DNA of 22,297 bases from an uncultured Oscillospiraceae bacterium (GCA_902465325.1 CABQMV010000017.1:1-22297); one strand, 5' to 3'; counted from the first letter of the stretch, positions 8,568 to 16,177 are shown. Numbers and translations are program-made. Notes: generated from the sequence alone by a model not told the origin.

Positions 8568-8596
8568 ATTTTATATCATTTACCTTGGGAATGCAA
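8568..8596 (-). promoter_or_regulatory. Candidate promoter of the isomerase-aldolase-kinase operon
   Basis: On the minus strand TTGCAT (plus 8591-8596), a 17-base spacer and TAAAAT (plus 8568-8573) form a promoter with a good -10 and a weak -35. The stretch just upstream (plus about 8611-8652) is strongly A/T-rich and could act as an UP element. The weak -35 lies inside the palindrome at 8587-8605. Confidence 0.5.
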
Positions 8597-8605
8597 AGCA
8601 ATCCC
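8587..8605. promoter_or_regulatory. 19-bp palindrome, candidate operator of the sugar operon
   Basis: GGGAATGCAAAGCAATCCC is an inverted repeat with 7 of 8 arm positions paired around AAA. It overlaps the -35 of the proposed sugar-operon promoter, as expected of a repressor site. No LacI, GntR or DeoR regulator is encoded nearby, so the binding protein is unknown. Confidence 0.5.
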
Positions 8606-8713
8606 GGCTATACTTAAAAATATAACTTTTTAAAAATTCTTTAAAAAATTTAGGCGTACAGACTTGGGTTTAAATAAAAGGAGCCCCTTTTCCCTCTGCA
8701 TATTTACCGGTAT

Positions 8714-8741
8714 TTGACAATATTTATTTCAGGGGTATACT
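8714..8741 (+). promoter_or_regulatory. Sigma-A-type promoter of the marR-ABC operon
   Basis: A perfect TTGACA (8714-8719), a 16-base spacer and TATACT (8736-8741) precede the MarR gene. Transcription should start near 8748. A longer MarR reading frame would begin at the TTG of this -35 box, which argues against that longer start. Confidence 0.8.
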
Positions 8742-8750
8742 GTTTACTAT

Positions 8751-8769
8751 GCCAACTAAATCAATTGGC
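8751..8769. promoter_or_regulatory. Candidate MarR autoregulatory operator
   Basis: GCCAA (8751-8755) and TTGGC (8765-8769) form an inverted repeat with a 9-base gap, immediately downstream of the expected transcription start and ahead of the MarR gene. Position and spacing suit a MarR-family site, but the arms are short. Confidence 0.4.
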
Positions 8770-8794
8770 TGTTTTGAAGCGAGGAGGTATCGTG

Positions 8795-9214
8795 TTGACA
8801 CAAAGACAGGCAAGGGAGCTCTTTGACCTGTTTCGGCAGATCGGAAGGCTGGTGCATGTTACCAATCAGGAAACTTCTCTTACAAAGGCAGAGTTTTTTC
8901 TGCTGAACGAGCTGTACGACGGCAAGACGGCCAATGTAACTTCACTGGCTGATAAACTGGGCGTTTCCAAGACAACGGCTTCTAAGCTCATCCGCAGTGC
9001 GGAAAAAAAGCAGTATGTAGGCAGGGTTACAGATCCAAAGGACAAAAGAATTACATATATACAGCTTACTGCCCGCGGCAAAGAATTGGCCAGAAGGTGT
9101 ATTGTATTCAACAAAAAGCGCCTTGCAGAGATAGTTGGCAGGATCGGGGAAGCGGATACAAGAGAGTTGATACGCATCCTGACACAGATTGTAAAAAAAG
9201 GAGAGAAAGAATGA
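8795..9214 (+). CDS. MarR-family winged-helix transcriptional regulator
   Basis: From the TTG at 8795 the product is 139 residues, the usual MarR length. That start is chosen because AGGAGG (8782-8787) lies seven bases upstream; a GTG at 8792 is only four bases from the site, and a farther upstream start would fall inside the promoter. The winged-helix region is clear: an AEFFLLNEL helix, VTSLADKLGVSKTTASKLI as the helix-turn-helix, and the wing with DPKDKR followed by LTARGKEL. It overlaps the first ABC gene by four bases (ATGA, 9211-9214). By the common marR-ABC-ABC arrangement in Firmicutes it probably represses the exporter operon and is released by a toxic compound. The ligand is unknown. 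Confidence 0.9.
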   Translation: MTQRQARELFDLFRQIGRLVHVTNQETSLTKAEFFLLNELYDGKTANVTSLADKLGVSKTTASKLIRSAEKKQYVGRVTDPKDKRITYIQLTARGKELARRCIVFNKKRLAEIVGRIGEADTRELIRILTQIVKKGEKE

Positions 9215-11388
9215 AGCTGATTGTAAAATATGTCAAACCGTTTCTGTTTGCTGTATTACTGAGTTTGGTGCTGCTGTTCGGCCAGGCAGTAAGTGATTTG
9301 ATGCTTCCCAATCTTATGAGTGATATCGTCAATACAGGAATACAGATGGGCGGTATTGAAGAGGTCTGTCCAGATGAAATCAGCCAGGACGGATTGGCTC
9401 TGCTGAAATTATTTATGAGTCCGGAGCAGCAGAAGACAGTGGAACAGGCGTATACTGCCGTTGAGGAAGGGCGATATAAGAGAACCGCGGACAGCGGAGA
9501 GCTCCTTGATGCGGCGGGAGAGGCGTACAGCAGCAGCTGTTATGCCATGACGCTCTATTTACAGGAGATGGCCCAGACAGAAACGGGAGCGTCGGTGGGA
9601 ACGGATGAGGAAGAAGACTACCGGGATATGGATATACAGCAGCTGTATTTACTGATTCCTGTACTGCAGCAGCTTCCGGAAGGTACGCGAGAGTCCTATA
9701 TAGAAATGGCTGCTGCCTCGGACGGTACCATTGCCTCCAGTACCGGCGCAGTTTTTACCCGGCTTTTTTATCAGGAGCTGGGCTGGGATGTGGAAGGCCT
9801 GCAGTCCTCTTACATCTGGAAGGAGGGAGGCAAGATGCTGGCGGTTGCCATGCTGGGCGTGGCGGCAGCCATTCTGGTGGGCCTCATTTCTTCTAAAGTG
9901 GCTGCAAAGGTAGCCCGGAAAATGCGGCGGGATGTATTTGAAAAAGTAAACTATTTTACCGGCGCCGAATTTGATAAGTTTTCCACCGCTTCTTTGATTA
10001 CCAGAACAACCAACGATATCCAGCAGGTACAAATGCTGGTTACGATGGGAATGCGGCTGATGTGCTATGCTCCTATTATGGGAATCGGCGGGGTGGTTAT
10101 GGCGCTTGAAAAGAGCGTTTCCATGAGCTGGATTATTGCGGTATCGGTGCTGTGTATGTTTGGTATTATTATGGTGGTTTTTGCTATGGCTATGCCCAAA
10201 TTTAAGGCGCTGCAAAAGCTGATTGACAAACTGAATCTGGTAAGCCGTGAAAATCTGTCCGGTCTTATGGTTATCCGGGCTTTCGGAACAGAGCGCCATG
10301 AGGAGGAACGGTTTGACGGAGCCAACCAGACTCTTACCGGGACCCAGCGGTTTGTGCAGAGAACGATGGCATTTATGATGCCGGCTATGATGTTTATTAT
10401 GAATATTACTTCTTTGGTGATCGTCTGGGTAGGGGCAAAGGCAATTGAGGCTTCCACTCTTCAAATTGGCGATATGATGGCTTTTATTCAGTACGCAATG
10501 CAGATTATCATGTCCTTTTTAATGATTGCCATGATGTTTATTATGGTTCCTCGGGCCTCTGTTTCTGCTACCCGAATCCGGGAGGTGCTGGAAACGCCTG
10601 TCTCTATTAAAGATCCGGAGCAGCCGGAGGCGCTGGGGCAGGTTTCCGGTAAGATAGAATTTAAGGACGTGGCTTTTAAATACGGCAATGCAGAGGAGAA
10701 TGTCATTGAACATATTACTTTTACTGCAAATCCCGGAGAGACTACGGCTTTTATCGGTTCTACCGGTTCGGGCAAGTCTACGCTGATTAATCTGATCCCC
10801 CGATTCTATGACGTAACAGAGGGAGCGATTGAAATAGACGGTATTGATATCCGCAGTGTAAGCCAGCAGGAGCTGCGCCGAAATATCGGATATATCCCGC
10901 AGAAGGGTATCCTGTTTTCAGGGGATATTGCTTCTAATGTAAGATACGGAGCAGAGAACGCCACCGATGAAGCGGTGATGGAGGCCATTGAAGTGGCCCA
11001 GGCAAAGGATTTTGTAGAAGAAAAGGAGGAGGGTATCTATTCGCCTATTGCCCAGGGGGCATCCAATGTCTCCGGCGGACAGAAGCAAAGATTGTCTATT
11101 GCCAGGGCATTGGCTATGAAGCCGCCTATCTATATTTTTGACGACAGCTTTTCAGCCCTGGATTTTAAAACAGATGCAGCCCTGAGAAAAGCGCTGGAAC
11201 GGTATACGGGAGGGGCCACTGTTTTGATTGTGGCCCAGAGAGTCAGTACCATCATGAACGCCAATCAGATCATTGTTTTAGACGGCGGCAAAATGGTGGG
11301 GAAGGGTACCCACAGCCAGCTTATGGAAAGCTGTCCGGAATACCGGGAGATTGCGCAGAGTCAGCTGGGAGGTGAGGAAAATGAGTAA
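9211..11388 (+). CDS. ABC exporter half-transporter with large extracytoplasmic insertion and degenerate ATP site
   Basis: The ATG at 9211 has AGGAG upstream and gives 725 residues, well above the ~580 of a normal type IV half-exporter. TM1 (about 10-30) is followed by an extra region of ~160 mostly hydrophilic, acidic residues (45-205) before TM2 (about 209-228), which topology would place outside the cell. The nucleotide-binding domain has Walker A GSTGSGKST (516-524) and a canonical signature SGGQ (621-624), but Walker B reads YIFDD with D645 in place of the catalytic Glu, and the switch His is Q676 (VAQRVST). This is the non-catalytic half of a heterodimeric multidrug-type exporter. It overlaps the partner gene by eight bases. 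A BmrD-like architecture is a plausible parallel. Confidence 0.9.
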   Translation: MKLIVKYVKPFLFAVLLSLVLLFGQAVSDLMLPNLMSDIVNTGIQMGGIEEVCPDEISQDGLALLKLFMSPEQQKTVEQAYTAVEEGRYKRTADSGELLDAAGEAYSSSCYAMTLYLQEMAQTETGASVGTDEEEDYRDMDIQQLYLLIPVLQQLPEGTRESYIEMAAASDGTIASSTGAVFTRLFYQELGWDVEGLQSSYIWKEGGKMLAVAMLGVAAAILVGLISSKVAAKVARKMRRDVFEKVNYFTGAEFDKFSTASLITRTTNDIQQVQMLVTMGMRLMCYAPIMGIGGVVMALEKSVSMSWIIAVSVLCMFGIIMVVFAMAMPKFKALQKLIDKLNLVSRENLSGLMVIRAFGTERHEEERFDGANQTLTGTQRFVQRTMAFMMPAMMFIMNITSLVIVWVGAKAIEASTLQIGDMMAFIQYAMQIIMSFLMIAMMFIMVPRASVSATRIREVLETPVSIKDPEQPEALGQVSGKIEFKDVAFKYGNAEENVIEHITFTANPGETTAFIGSTGSGKSTLINLIPRFYDVTEGAIEIDGIDIRSVSQQELRRNIGYIPQKGILFSGDIASNVRYGAENATDEAVMEAIEVAQAKDFVEEKEEGIYSPIAQGASNVSGGQKQRLSIARALAMKPPIYIFDDSFSALDFKTDAALRKALERYTGGATVLIVAQRVSTIMNANQIIVLDGGKMVGKGTHSQLMESCPEYREIAQSQLGGEENE

Positions 11389-13231
11389 TGAAAGGAGAAA
11401 TAGAAGAGGCCCAATGGGAGGCCATGGTCCTATGGGACCTATGATGGCTACAGAGAAAGCAAAAGATTTTAAGGGAACGGTAAAAAAGCTGCTTTCCTAT
11501 CTGGCTCCCTATACCGGGAGAATCCTGGCGGTAATTTTATTTGCTGTTTTATCTACAGTTTTTACGATCCTGGGTCCTAAGATTCTGGCTGAAGCGACCA
11601 ATGAGCTGGCAGACGGTATGCTGCGTGCGATTTCCGGAGGAGCGGGAGGAATTGATTTTGTCTATATAGGAAAAATTTTGCTGGTGCTGACAGGGCTTTA
11701 TTTATTAAGCGCGGCGTTTTCCTATATACAGGGCTATATTATGGCAGGTGTATCCAGTAAGGTTTCCTATGACATGAGAAATGCGCTTATGCAGAAGATT
11801 AACAGACTCCCTATGAGTTATTTTAACCGAGTCAGCCACGGCGATGTACTGTCGCGTATCACGAACGATGTAGATACCTTGGGGCAGAGTATGAACCAGA
11901 GTATTACCCAGTTTATTACCTCTGTAACCTCTATCATTGGTGTGCTGATCATGATGCTGACCATCAGCTGGCAGATGACGCTAGCGGCGCTGTGCATTAT
12001 TCCGGTGACGCTGGTTCTGGTTATGTTGGTTGTCAAGGCGTCTCAGAAGCACTTTATCAATCAGCAGAAATACCTGGGCGCTGTCAACGGACAGGTAGAG
12101 GAGATGTATGGGGGCCATATGGTTGTAAAGGCATTTAACGGGGAAGCAAATGCCTTGGAGCACTTTGATAGGGATAACGATAAGCTGTATAATGCAGGCT
12201 GGAAGGCACAGTTTCTGTCAGGTATGATGCAGCCTATTATGGCCTTTGTAGGCAATGCGGGCTATGTGCTGATCTGTGTGCTCGGTGCTTCTCTGGCGGC
12301 CGGAGGATCTATGACCATCGGCGGCATCCAGGCCTTTATCCAGTATATCCGGTCTTTTACTCAGCCCATTACCCAATTGGCCAGTATTTCCAATCAGATG
12401 CAGATGACCGTTGCTGCCTCTGAGCGCATTTTTGAGTTTTTAAATGAGCCGGAGGAGGAGAAATATGAGCCTGCGATTACGACTGTGCAGGCCGATATCA
12501 AAGGGGATGTAACCTTTTCTCATGTTACATTTGGCTATGAGGATACCGACGAAATTGTTATCCATGATTTCTCGGCTGCTGTCAGAGCCGGACAGAAGGT
12601 CGCTATTGTAGGTCCTACCGGTGCCGGAAAGACCACAATGGTAAAATTGCTTATGCGCTTTCATGAGCTGAAGGGCGGCGCAATCTATTTGGATGGGCAC
12701 GATATTAAGGATTTTACTAGAGAGGATCTGAGAACGGAGCTGGCTATGGTGCTTCAGGATACGTGGCTTTATAACGGCACGATTATGGAAAACATCCGCT
12801 ACGGCAGATTGGAAGCTACAGATGAGGAGGTCATTGCCGCCGCCAAGGCTGCGCAGGTAGATCATTTTGTACGGACGCTGCCGGAAGGATACCAGACAGA
12901 AATTAATGAAGAGGCAACCAACATTTCCCAGGGGCAGAAGCAGCTCCTGACAATAGCCAGAGCACTGCTGTCCAAGTCTAAGATTATGATTTTAGATGAA
13001 GCGACTTCCTCTGTAGATACCCGGACAGAAATTTTGATTCAAAGAGCGATGGATAATCTTATGAAGGGCCGTACCAGCTTTATTATTGCCCACAGACTTT
13101 CTACCATACGCAACGCGGACCTGATTCTCTGTATGAGAGACGGGGATATTGTAGAGCAGGGAACCCATGAAGAGCTAATGGCGATGAACGGTTTCTACGC
13201 GGGACTGTACAATAGTCAGTTTGAGAAATAG
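11381..13231 (+). CDS. ABC exporter half-transporter, catalytic partner
   Basis: The chosen ATG at 11381 lies after GGGAGGTGAGG and overlaps the upstream stop by eight bases; the protein is 616 residues. A Gly/Met/Arg/Pro-rich cytoplasmic tail (about 1-25) precedes six membrane segments (first about 45-65). The nucleotide-binding domain has Walker A GPTGAGKTT (411-419), Walker B IMILDE with the catalytic Glu at 540, and the switch His at 571 (IAHRLST), but its signature is SQGQ (516-519) instead of SGGQ. This is the mirror image of its partner: the consensus ATP site forms from this Walker A/B plus the partner's SGGQ. The pair is therefore an obligate heterodimer, probably exporting a drug, peptide or lipid-like compound. 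The substrate is unknown. Confidence 0.92.
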   Translation: MSNERRNRRGPMGGHGPMGPMMATEKAKDFKGTVKKLLSYLAPYTGRILAVILFAVLSTVFTILGPKILAEATNELADGMLRAISGGAGGIDFVYIGKILLVLTGLYLLSAAFSYIQGYIMAGVSSKVSYDMRNALMQKINRLPMSYFNRVSHGDVLSRITNDVDTLGQSMNQSITQFITSVTSIIGVLIMMLTISWQMTLAALCIIPVTLVLVMLVVKASQKHFINQQKYLGAVNGQVEEMYGGHMVVKAFNGEANALEHFDRDNDKLYNAGWKAQFLSGMMQPIMAFVGNAGYVLICVLGASLAAGGSMTIGGIQAFIQYIRSFTQPITQLASISNQMQMTVAASERIFEFLNEPEEEKYEPAITTVQADIKGDVTFSHVTFGYEDTDEIVIHDFSAAVRAGQKVAIVGPTGAGKTTMVKLLMRFHELKGGAIYLDGHDIKDFTREDLRTELAMVLQDTWLYNGTIMENIRYGRLEATDEEVIAAAKAAQVDHFVRTLPEGYQTEINEEATNISQGQKQLLTIARALLSKSKIMILDEATSSVDTRTEILIQRAMDNLMKGRTSFIIAHRLSTIRNADLILCMRDGDIVEQGTHEELMAMNGFYAGLYNSQFEK

Positions 13232-13258
13232 GAAAAAGGCTTTTGCTGCACTTTGAAG

Positions 13259-13292
13259 GAGCTGACTCAAAATTGATTTTTTGAGTCAGCTC
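13259..13292 (+). terminator. Rho-independent terminator of the ABC operon, overlapping the cca stop
   Basis: GAGCTGACTCAAAA (13259-13272) and its perfect complement (13279-13292) form a 14-bp stem with a six-base loop, followed by a T-rich TGTTTCTTTT on the plus strand. The stop codon of the convergent cca gene (13286-13288) lies inside the right arm, so the structure serves the convergent junction. Confidence 0.85.
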
Positions 13293-14617
13293 TGTTTCTT
13301 TTCCTGAGCCTGTTTCAGCAGGAGACTTTTTTCGTTGGGCAGCCGACCGTCTATTACCATTTCCAATAGTTGATTCAGCATCCGTCCGATGGCCGGACCG
13401 GGCCGGTAGCCCAGCCTGATCAGATCCTCTCCGGATACCGCTAAGTTCTTTAAGGAAAAACAGTCTTGGGCATTCATGATCTCTATGGCTACAGTCTGGA
13501 TATGATCCAGCTGCTGCTGTCGGCTTCTGTATTCCGGGGACTGTCCCATATTATCGGCCTTTTGAAGCAGAATTAAATCAAAAAAGCAGTCCGCGCCCAG
13601 CCGGTTCAATCTTCGCTTGATAAGCCGGGGCTCATTTTTCAGCGGGGTGTCATGATACCGTATAAGTGTGAGAATACGGTCCGACGTTTTTTTGTCCAGC
13701 CGCAGTCTGGGCAGAATTCGCTGGGCAATTCGGAGGCTTTCCTGGCAGTGCCCGTAGAAGTGGCCTGTGCCCTGAGAATCCAATAAAAAGGTATTGGGCT
13801 TTCCAATGTCATGGAGCAGAGCGGAGAGACGAAGTGCCGGCTCTGGCGGAATGGAAGCAGTTGTAACGGCTGTGTGCTCCCATACAGAATAAATGTGGTG
13901 GCAGTTTTTTTGATCAAAACCCACCATGGGAAGCAATTCCGGCAGCCAGACGCCCAGAATTTCCGGGTAGTCCAGCAAGACTCTTTTTACCTGGCAGCCG
14001 CAAAGCAATTTTATCAGCTCTGCACAAAACCGTTCTGCAGAGACCTTTTGCAGGCGTTCCTTTTCCGTCAGAGCGGCCTGCTCTGTTTCCCGTTCCAGAG
14101 AAAACCCAAGACAGGAGGCAAAGCGCAGTGCCCGCAGAATTCGCAGAGAATCCTCTGAAAATCGCTGTCGGGCTTCCCCCACTGCTTTTATTTGTCGCTG
14201 CTGAAGATCCCTTTGTCCGCCAAAGGGGTCTATCAGTCCTGCTGCAGGATGGTAGGCCATGGCGTTTATTGTGAAATCTCTGCGCATTAAGTCTTCTGTC
14301 AGGTCTTGGGAAAAACATACGGAATCCGGATGCCGTCCGTCGCTGTACTGGCCGTCAGCCCGATAGGTGGTTACTTCCAGAGAAAGGCTTTCTGTGAGAA
14401 CTGTGACAGTACCGTGCCTGAGGCCGGTTTCTAAAACCGGATACCGAAGGAATACCTGTTTCACCTGATGTGGCAGGGCGTTGGTGGTAATATCATAATC
14501 CTGGGGCGTTTTTCCCAAATAGTGATCCCGCACGCAGCCTCCCACCAGATAAGCCTCGAAACCGGCGGCGTTCAGCTCTTCCAGTACCGTATTGACAATT
14601 TCCGGTAAAATGAACAT
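13286..14617 (-). CDS. cca: CCA tRNA nucleotidyltransferase with HD domain
   Basis: This class II CCA-adding enzyme of 443 residues builds or repairs the 3' CCA of tRNAs. Visible motifs in order are LVGGCVRD (24-31), the catalytic DYD (40-42), the RRDFTINAMAY block (112-122) for ribose and nucleotide handling, RFSEDSLRILRALRFA (152-167), and an HD phosphohydrolase domain with ALLHDIGKP (H269, D270) plus later HFYGH and IRYHD. GGGAGG precedes the ATG, and the 5' leader from the proposed promoter is short. HD-containing versions can also hydrolyse 2',3'-cyclic ends in some bacteria. A poly(A) polymerase is the main alternative because the folds are shared, but in Clostridia this length and HD arrangement favour CCA addition. 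Confidence 0.9.
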   Translation of the reverse strand: MFILPEIVNTVLEELNAAGFEAYLVGGCVRDHYLGKTPQDYDITTNALPHQVKQVFLRYPVLETGLRHGTVTVLTESLSLEVTTYRADGQYSDGRHPDSVCFSQDLTEDLMRRDFTINAMAYHPAAGLIDPFGGQRDLQQRQIKAVGEARQRFSEDSLRILRALRFASCLGFSLERETEQAALTEKERLQKVSAERFCAELIKLLCGCQVKRVLLDYPEILGVWLPELLPMVGFDQKNCHHIYSVWEHTAVTTASIPPEPALRLSALLHDIGKPNTFLLDSQGTGHFYGHCQESLRIAQRILPRLRLDKKTSDRILTLIRYHDTPLKNEPRLIKRRLNRLGADCFFDLILLQKADNMGQSPEYRSRQQQLDHIQTVAIEIMNAQDCFSLKNLAVSGEDLIRLGYRPGPAIGRMLNQLLEMVIDGRLPNEKSLLLKQAQEKKQS

Positions 14618-14646
14618 AGACAGCCTCCCAAAGATTCTTTATAGTA

Positions 14647-14675
14647 ATTATAGCACAGATGCGTTATAATGACGA
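14647..14675 (-). promoter_or_regulatory. Candidate promoter of cca
   Basis: On the minus strand a perfect TATAAT (plus 14647-14652) has TCGTCA (plus 14670-14675), matching 4 of 6 of the -35 consensus, at 17 bases. The start would be near 14640, about 22 bases before the ATG, which just accommodates GGGAGG. Confidence 0.5.
14665..14670 (+). promoter_or_regulatory. Candidate -10 box of the sfsA-nrdG transcript
   Basis: A perfect TATAAT stands 9 bases before the sfsA ATG. No good -35 is seen (TAGTAA at the 17-base position). Its -10 lies inside the footprint of the opposing cca promoter, so the two probably compete for polymerase. Confidence 0.4.
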
Positions 14676-14679
14676 AGTT

Positions 14680-15360
14680 ATGAAATATAAGACGATTAAA
14701 AAAGGAAAATTTATGGACAGGCCAAACCGGTTCCTGGCTCATGTGGAAGTAGAGGGACGAATAGAGACGGTTCATGTAAAGAATACTGGCCGATGCAAAG
14801 AATTACTGATTCCGGGAGCTTCTGTTATTCTAGAGGACTGCGCTTTCAGTACCGGCAGACGTACTCGATATAGCCTTATTTCTGTGCAGAAAGGGGACCG
14901 GCTGGTAAATATAGACAGTCAGGCTCCCAATCAAATTGCCAGGGAGTATATTCCTCGGCTGTATCCTGATGTCAAACGGGTTTTGGCAGAGCAGCGGTTT
15001 GGACATTCCAGACTGGATTTTTATGCAGAGACTGGAGAGGAACGCGGAATTTGGATAGAGGTAAAGGGCGTTACCCTAGAGCAGGACGGCGCGGTGCTGT
15101 TTCCGGATGCGCCCACGGAAAGGGGAATCCGGCATCTGGAGGCTCTGATGCAGTGTTTGTCTCTGGGATATAGAGCCTGTGTGCTTTTTGTGGTGCAGTT
15201 AGAGGGAGCCCGGTGTTTCCTGCCCAATGACAGAGCCCATCCGGCGTTTGGGGAGACTTTGAGGAGGGCCGCTGAAGCGGGGGTACAGATAAGGGCTGTA
15301 GACTGCAGCGTAACACAAGATTCCATTATACCTGGGAAGGAAGTGGAGGTTTGTCTGTAA
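14680..15360 (+). CDS. sfsA: SfsA family DNA-binding/nuclease protein (sugar fermentation stimulation protein)
   Basis: The ATG at 14680 gives 226 residues and an N-terminus (MKYKTIKKGKF followed by RPNRFLAHV) matching clostridial SfsA proteins. An earlier ATG at 14659 would start before the -10 box, and a later one at 14713 (preceded by AAAAGGAAA) would remove conserved residues. The OB-fold part carries HVKNTGRCKELLIPG. The nuclease-like part carries SRLDF (D113), IEVKGVTL (E127, K129) and FPDAPTERG, the PD-(D/E)xK arrangement of the family. SfsA was named for a maltose phenotype in E. coli; its cellular role remains unclear. It overlaps nrdG by ten bases, so the two are co-translated. The start choice is moderately sure. 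Confidence 0.9.
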   Translation: MKYKTIKKGKFMDRPNRFLAHVEVEGRIETVHVKNTGRCKELLIPGASVILEDCAFSTGRRTRYSLISVQKGDRLVNIDSQAPNQIAREYIPRLYPDVKRVLAEQRFGHSRLDFYAETGEERGIWIEVKGVTLEQDGAVLFPDAPTERGIRHLEALMQCLSLGYRACVLFVVQLEGARCFLPNDRAHPAFGETLRRAAEAGVQIRAVDCSVTQDSIIPGKEVEVCL

Positions 15361-16058
15361 AATTTTACGGTATACAAAAGCTGACATTACTTGATTTTCC
15401 CGGTAAAGTAGCATGTACTCTTTTTACCGGCGGCTGTAACTTTCGCTGTCCTTTTTGCCACAATTCTGCTTTGGTAGAGGGGGAAGCGATGGCAGGGCAG
15501 CCTGTGCTGGAGGAGACGGAGGTCCTGTCTTTTTTGAATAAGAGAAGAGGCGTATTGGATGGGATTTGTATTACAGGGGGAGAACCTCTTCTGCAGCCGG
15601 AGATAGAGCTTTTTATACAAAAATGTAAAGCACTGGGCTATCAGGTGAAGTTGGATACCAACGGCAGCTTTCCCCAAAAATTAAAAGCTCTTGTCTGTGA
15701 GGGTCTGGTGGATTATGTAGCCATGGACGTTAAAAATGCGCCTTCCGCCTATGGAGCAACGGTGGGAATTGAGAATTTCGATATTGCCCCTGTCCGGGAA
15801 AGTATTGGTTTTTTGCAGGAGGGAAATGCTGCGTACGAATTTCGTACCACCGTAGTCCGACAGTTTCACAACACAGAGCGTATGGTTTTATTGAGCCAGT
15901 GGATACAGGGGGCTTCCCCCTATTATATACAAAATTTCAGAGATTCCGGTCGGATACTGAAACCGGGTCTTTCCGGCTTTTCCAGAGAAGAACTTGAAGC
16001 TTTTCTGCAGGCAGTACGCGGCTTTCTGCCCAAAGCGCAGCTGAGAGCAGAGGCATAG
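15351..16058 (+). CDS. nrdG: Anaerobic ribonucleoside-triphosphate reductase activating protein (NrdG2-type radical SAM)
   Basis: The TTG at 15351 starts a 235-residue radical SAM protein beginning MSVKFYGIQKLTLLDFPGKV, the family-typical start. An AAGGA site lies nine bases upstream inside sfsA, which it overlaps by ten bases. The [4Fe-4S] motif is CNFRCPFC (C29, C33, C36), followed by GGEPLLQPE for SAM binding and YVAMDVKNAP. It matches the NrdG2 form, longer than the ~155-residue E. coli NrdG. The enzyme cleaves S-adenosylmethionine to place the glycyl radical on NrdD, encoded 159 bases downstream. Other glycyl-radical activases usually carry extra ferredoxin clusters, absent here, which favours NrdG. 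Confidence 0.92.
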   Translation: MSVKFYGIQKLTLLDFPGKVACTLFTGGCNFRCPFCHNSALVEGEAMAGQPVLEETEVLSFLNKRRGVLDGICITGGEPLLQPEIELFIQKCKALGYQVKLDTNGSFPQKLKALVCEGLVDYVAMDVKNAPSAYGATVGIENFDIAPVRESIGFLQEGNAAYEFRTTVVRQFHNTERMVLLSQWIQGASPYYIQNFRDSGRILKPGLSGFSREELEAFLQAVRGFLPKAQLRAEA

Positions 16059-16065
16059 TATACGG

Positions 16066-16092
16066 ATCTTGTATACAATATCTTGTATGCAA
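16066..16092. repeat. Tandem 13-bp repeats ahead of nrdD, possible regulator sites
   Basis: ATCTTGTATACAA (16066-16078) and ATCTTGTATGCAA (16080-16092) are near-identical direct repeats offset by 14 bases. The core of the first, TTGTATACAA, is a perfect 10-bp palindrome. They lie 37-63 bases upstream of the nrdD -35 box. They do not match the NrdR-box consensus as I know it; a GntR-type TGTATACA site is one alternative. Confidence 0.5.
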
Positions 16093-16128
16093 AAATGAAA
16101 ATTGCATCAATATATTGAAAAATATGGG

Positions 16129-16156
16129 TTGACATTGCTCCTGGTTATGATATACT
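16129..16156 (+). promoter_or_regulatory. Sigma-A-type promoter of nrdD
   Basis: A perfect TTGACA (16129-16134), a 16-base spacer and TATACT (16151-16156) precede nrdD, with a start expected near 16163. AAGGAG lies about eight bases before the nrdD ATG. The promoter lets nrdD be made independently of sfsA-nrdG. Confidence 0.8.
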
Positions 16157-16177
16157 GTAATACAGTTCCAACGGAAC
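16154..16177. promoter_or_regulatory. Two adjoining palindromes over the nrdD -10 and start site
   Basis: ACTGTAATACAGT (16154-16166) has perfect 6-bp arms around one base and overlaps the -10 box. GTTCCAACGGAAC (16165-16177) has perfect 5-bp arms around the expected start. Both are placed where a repressor would block initiation; the protein is unknown. Confidence 0.45.

Noticed and set aside
9649..10464. 271-codon minus-strand frame inside the first ABC gene
   Set aside because: Low-complexity His/Asn-rich composition, typical of an antisense shadow of membrane-segment codons.
16066..16092. NrdR boxes upstream of nrdD
   Set aside because: The repeats resemble TTGTATACAA rather than the NrdR consensus, so they are reported only as unassigned repeats.
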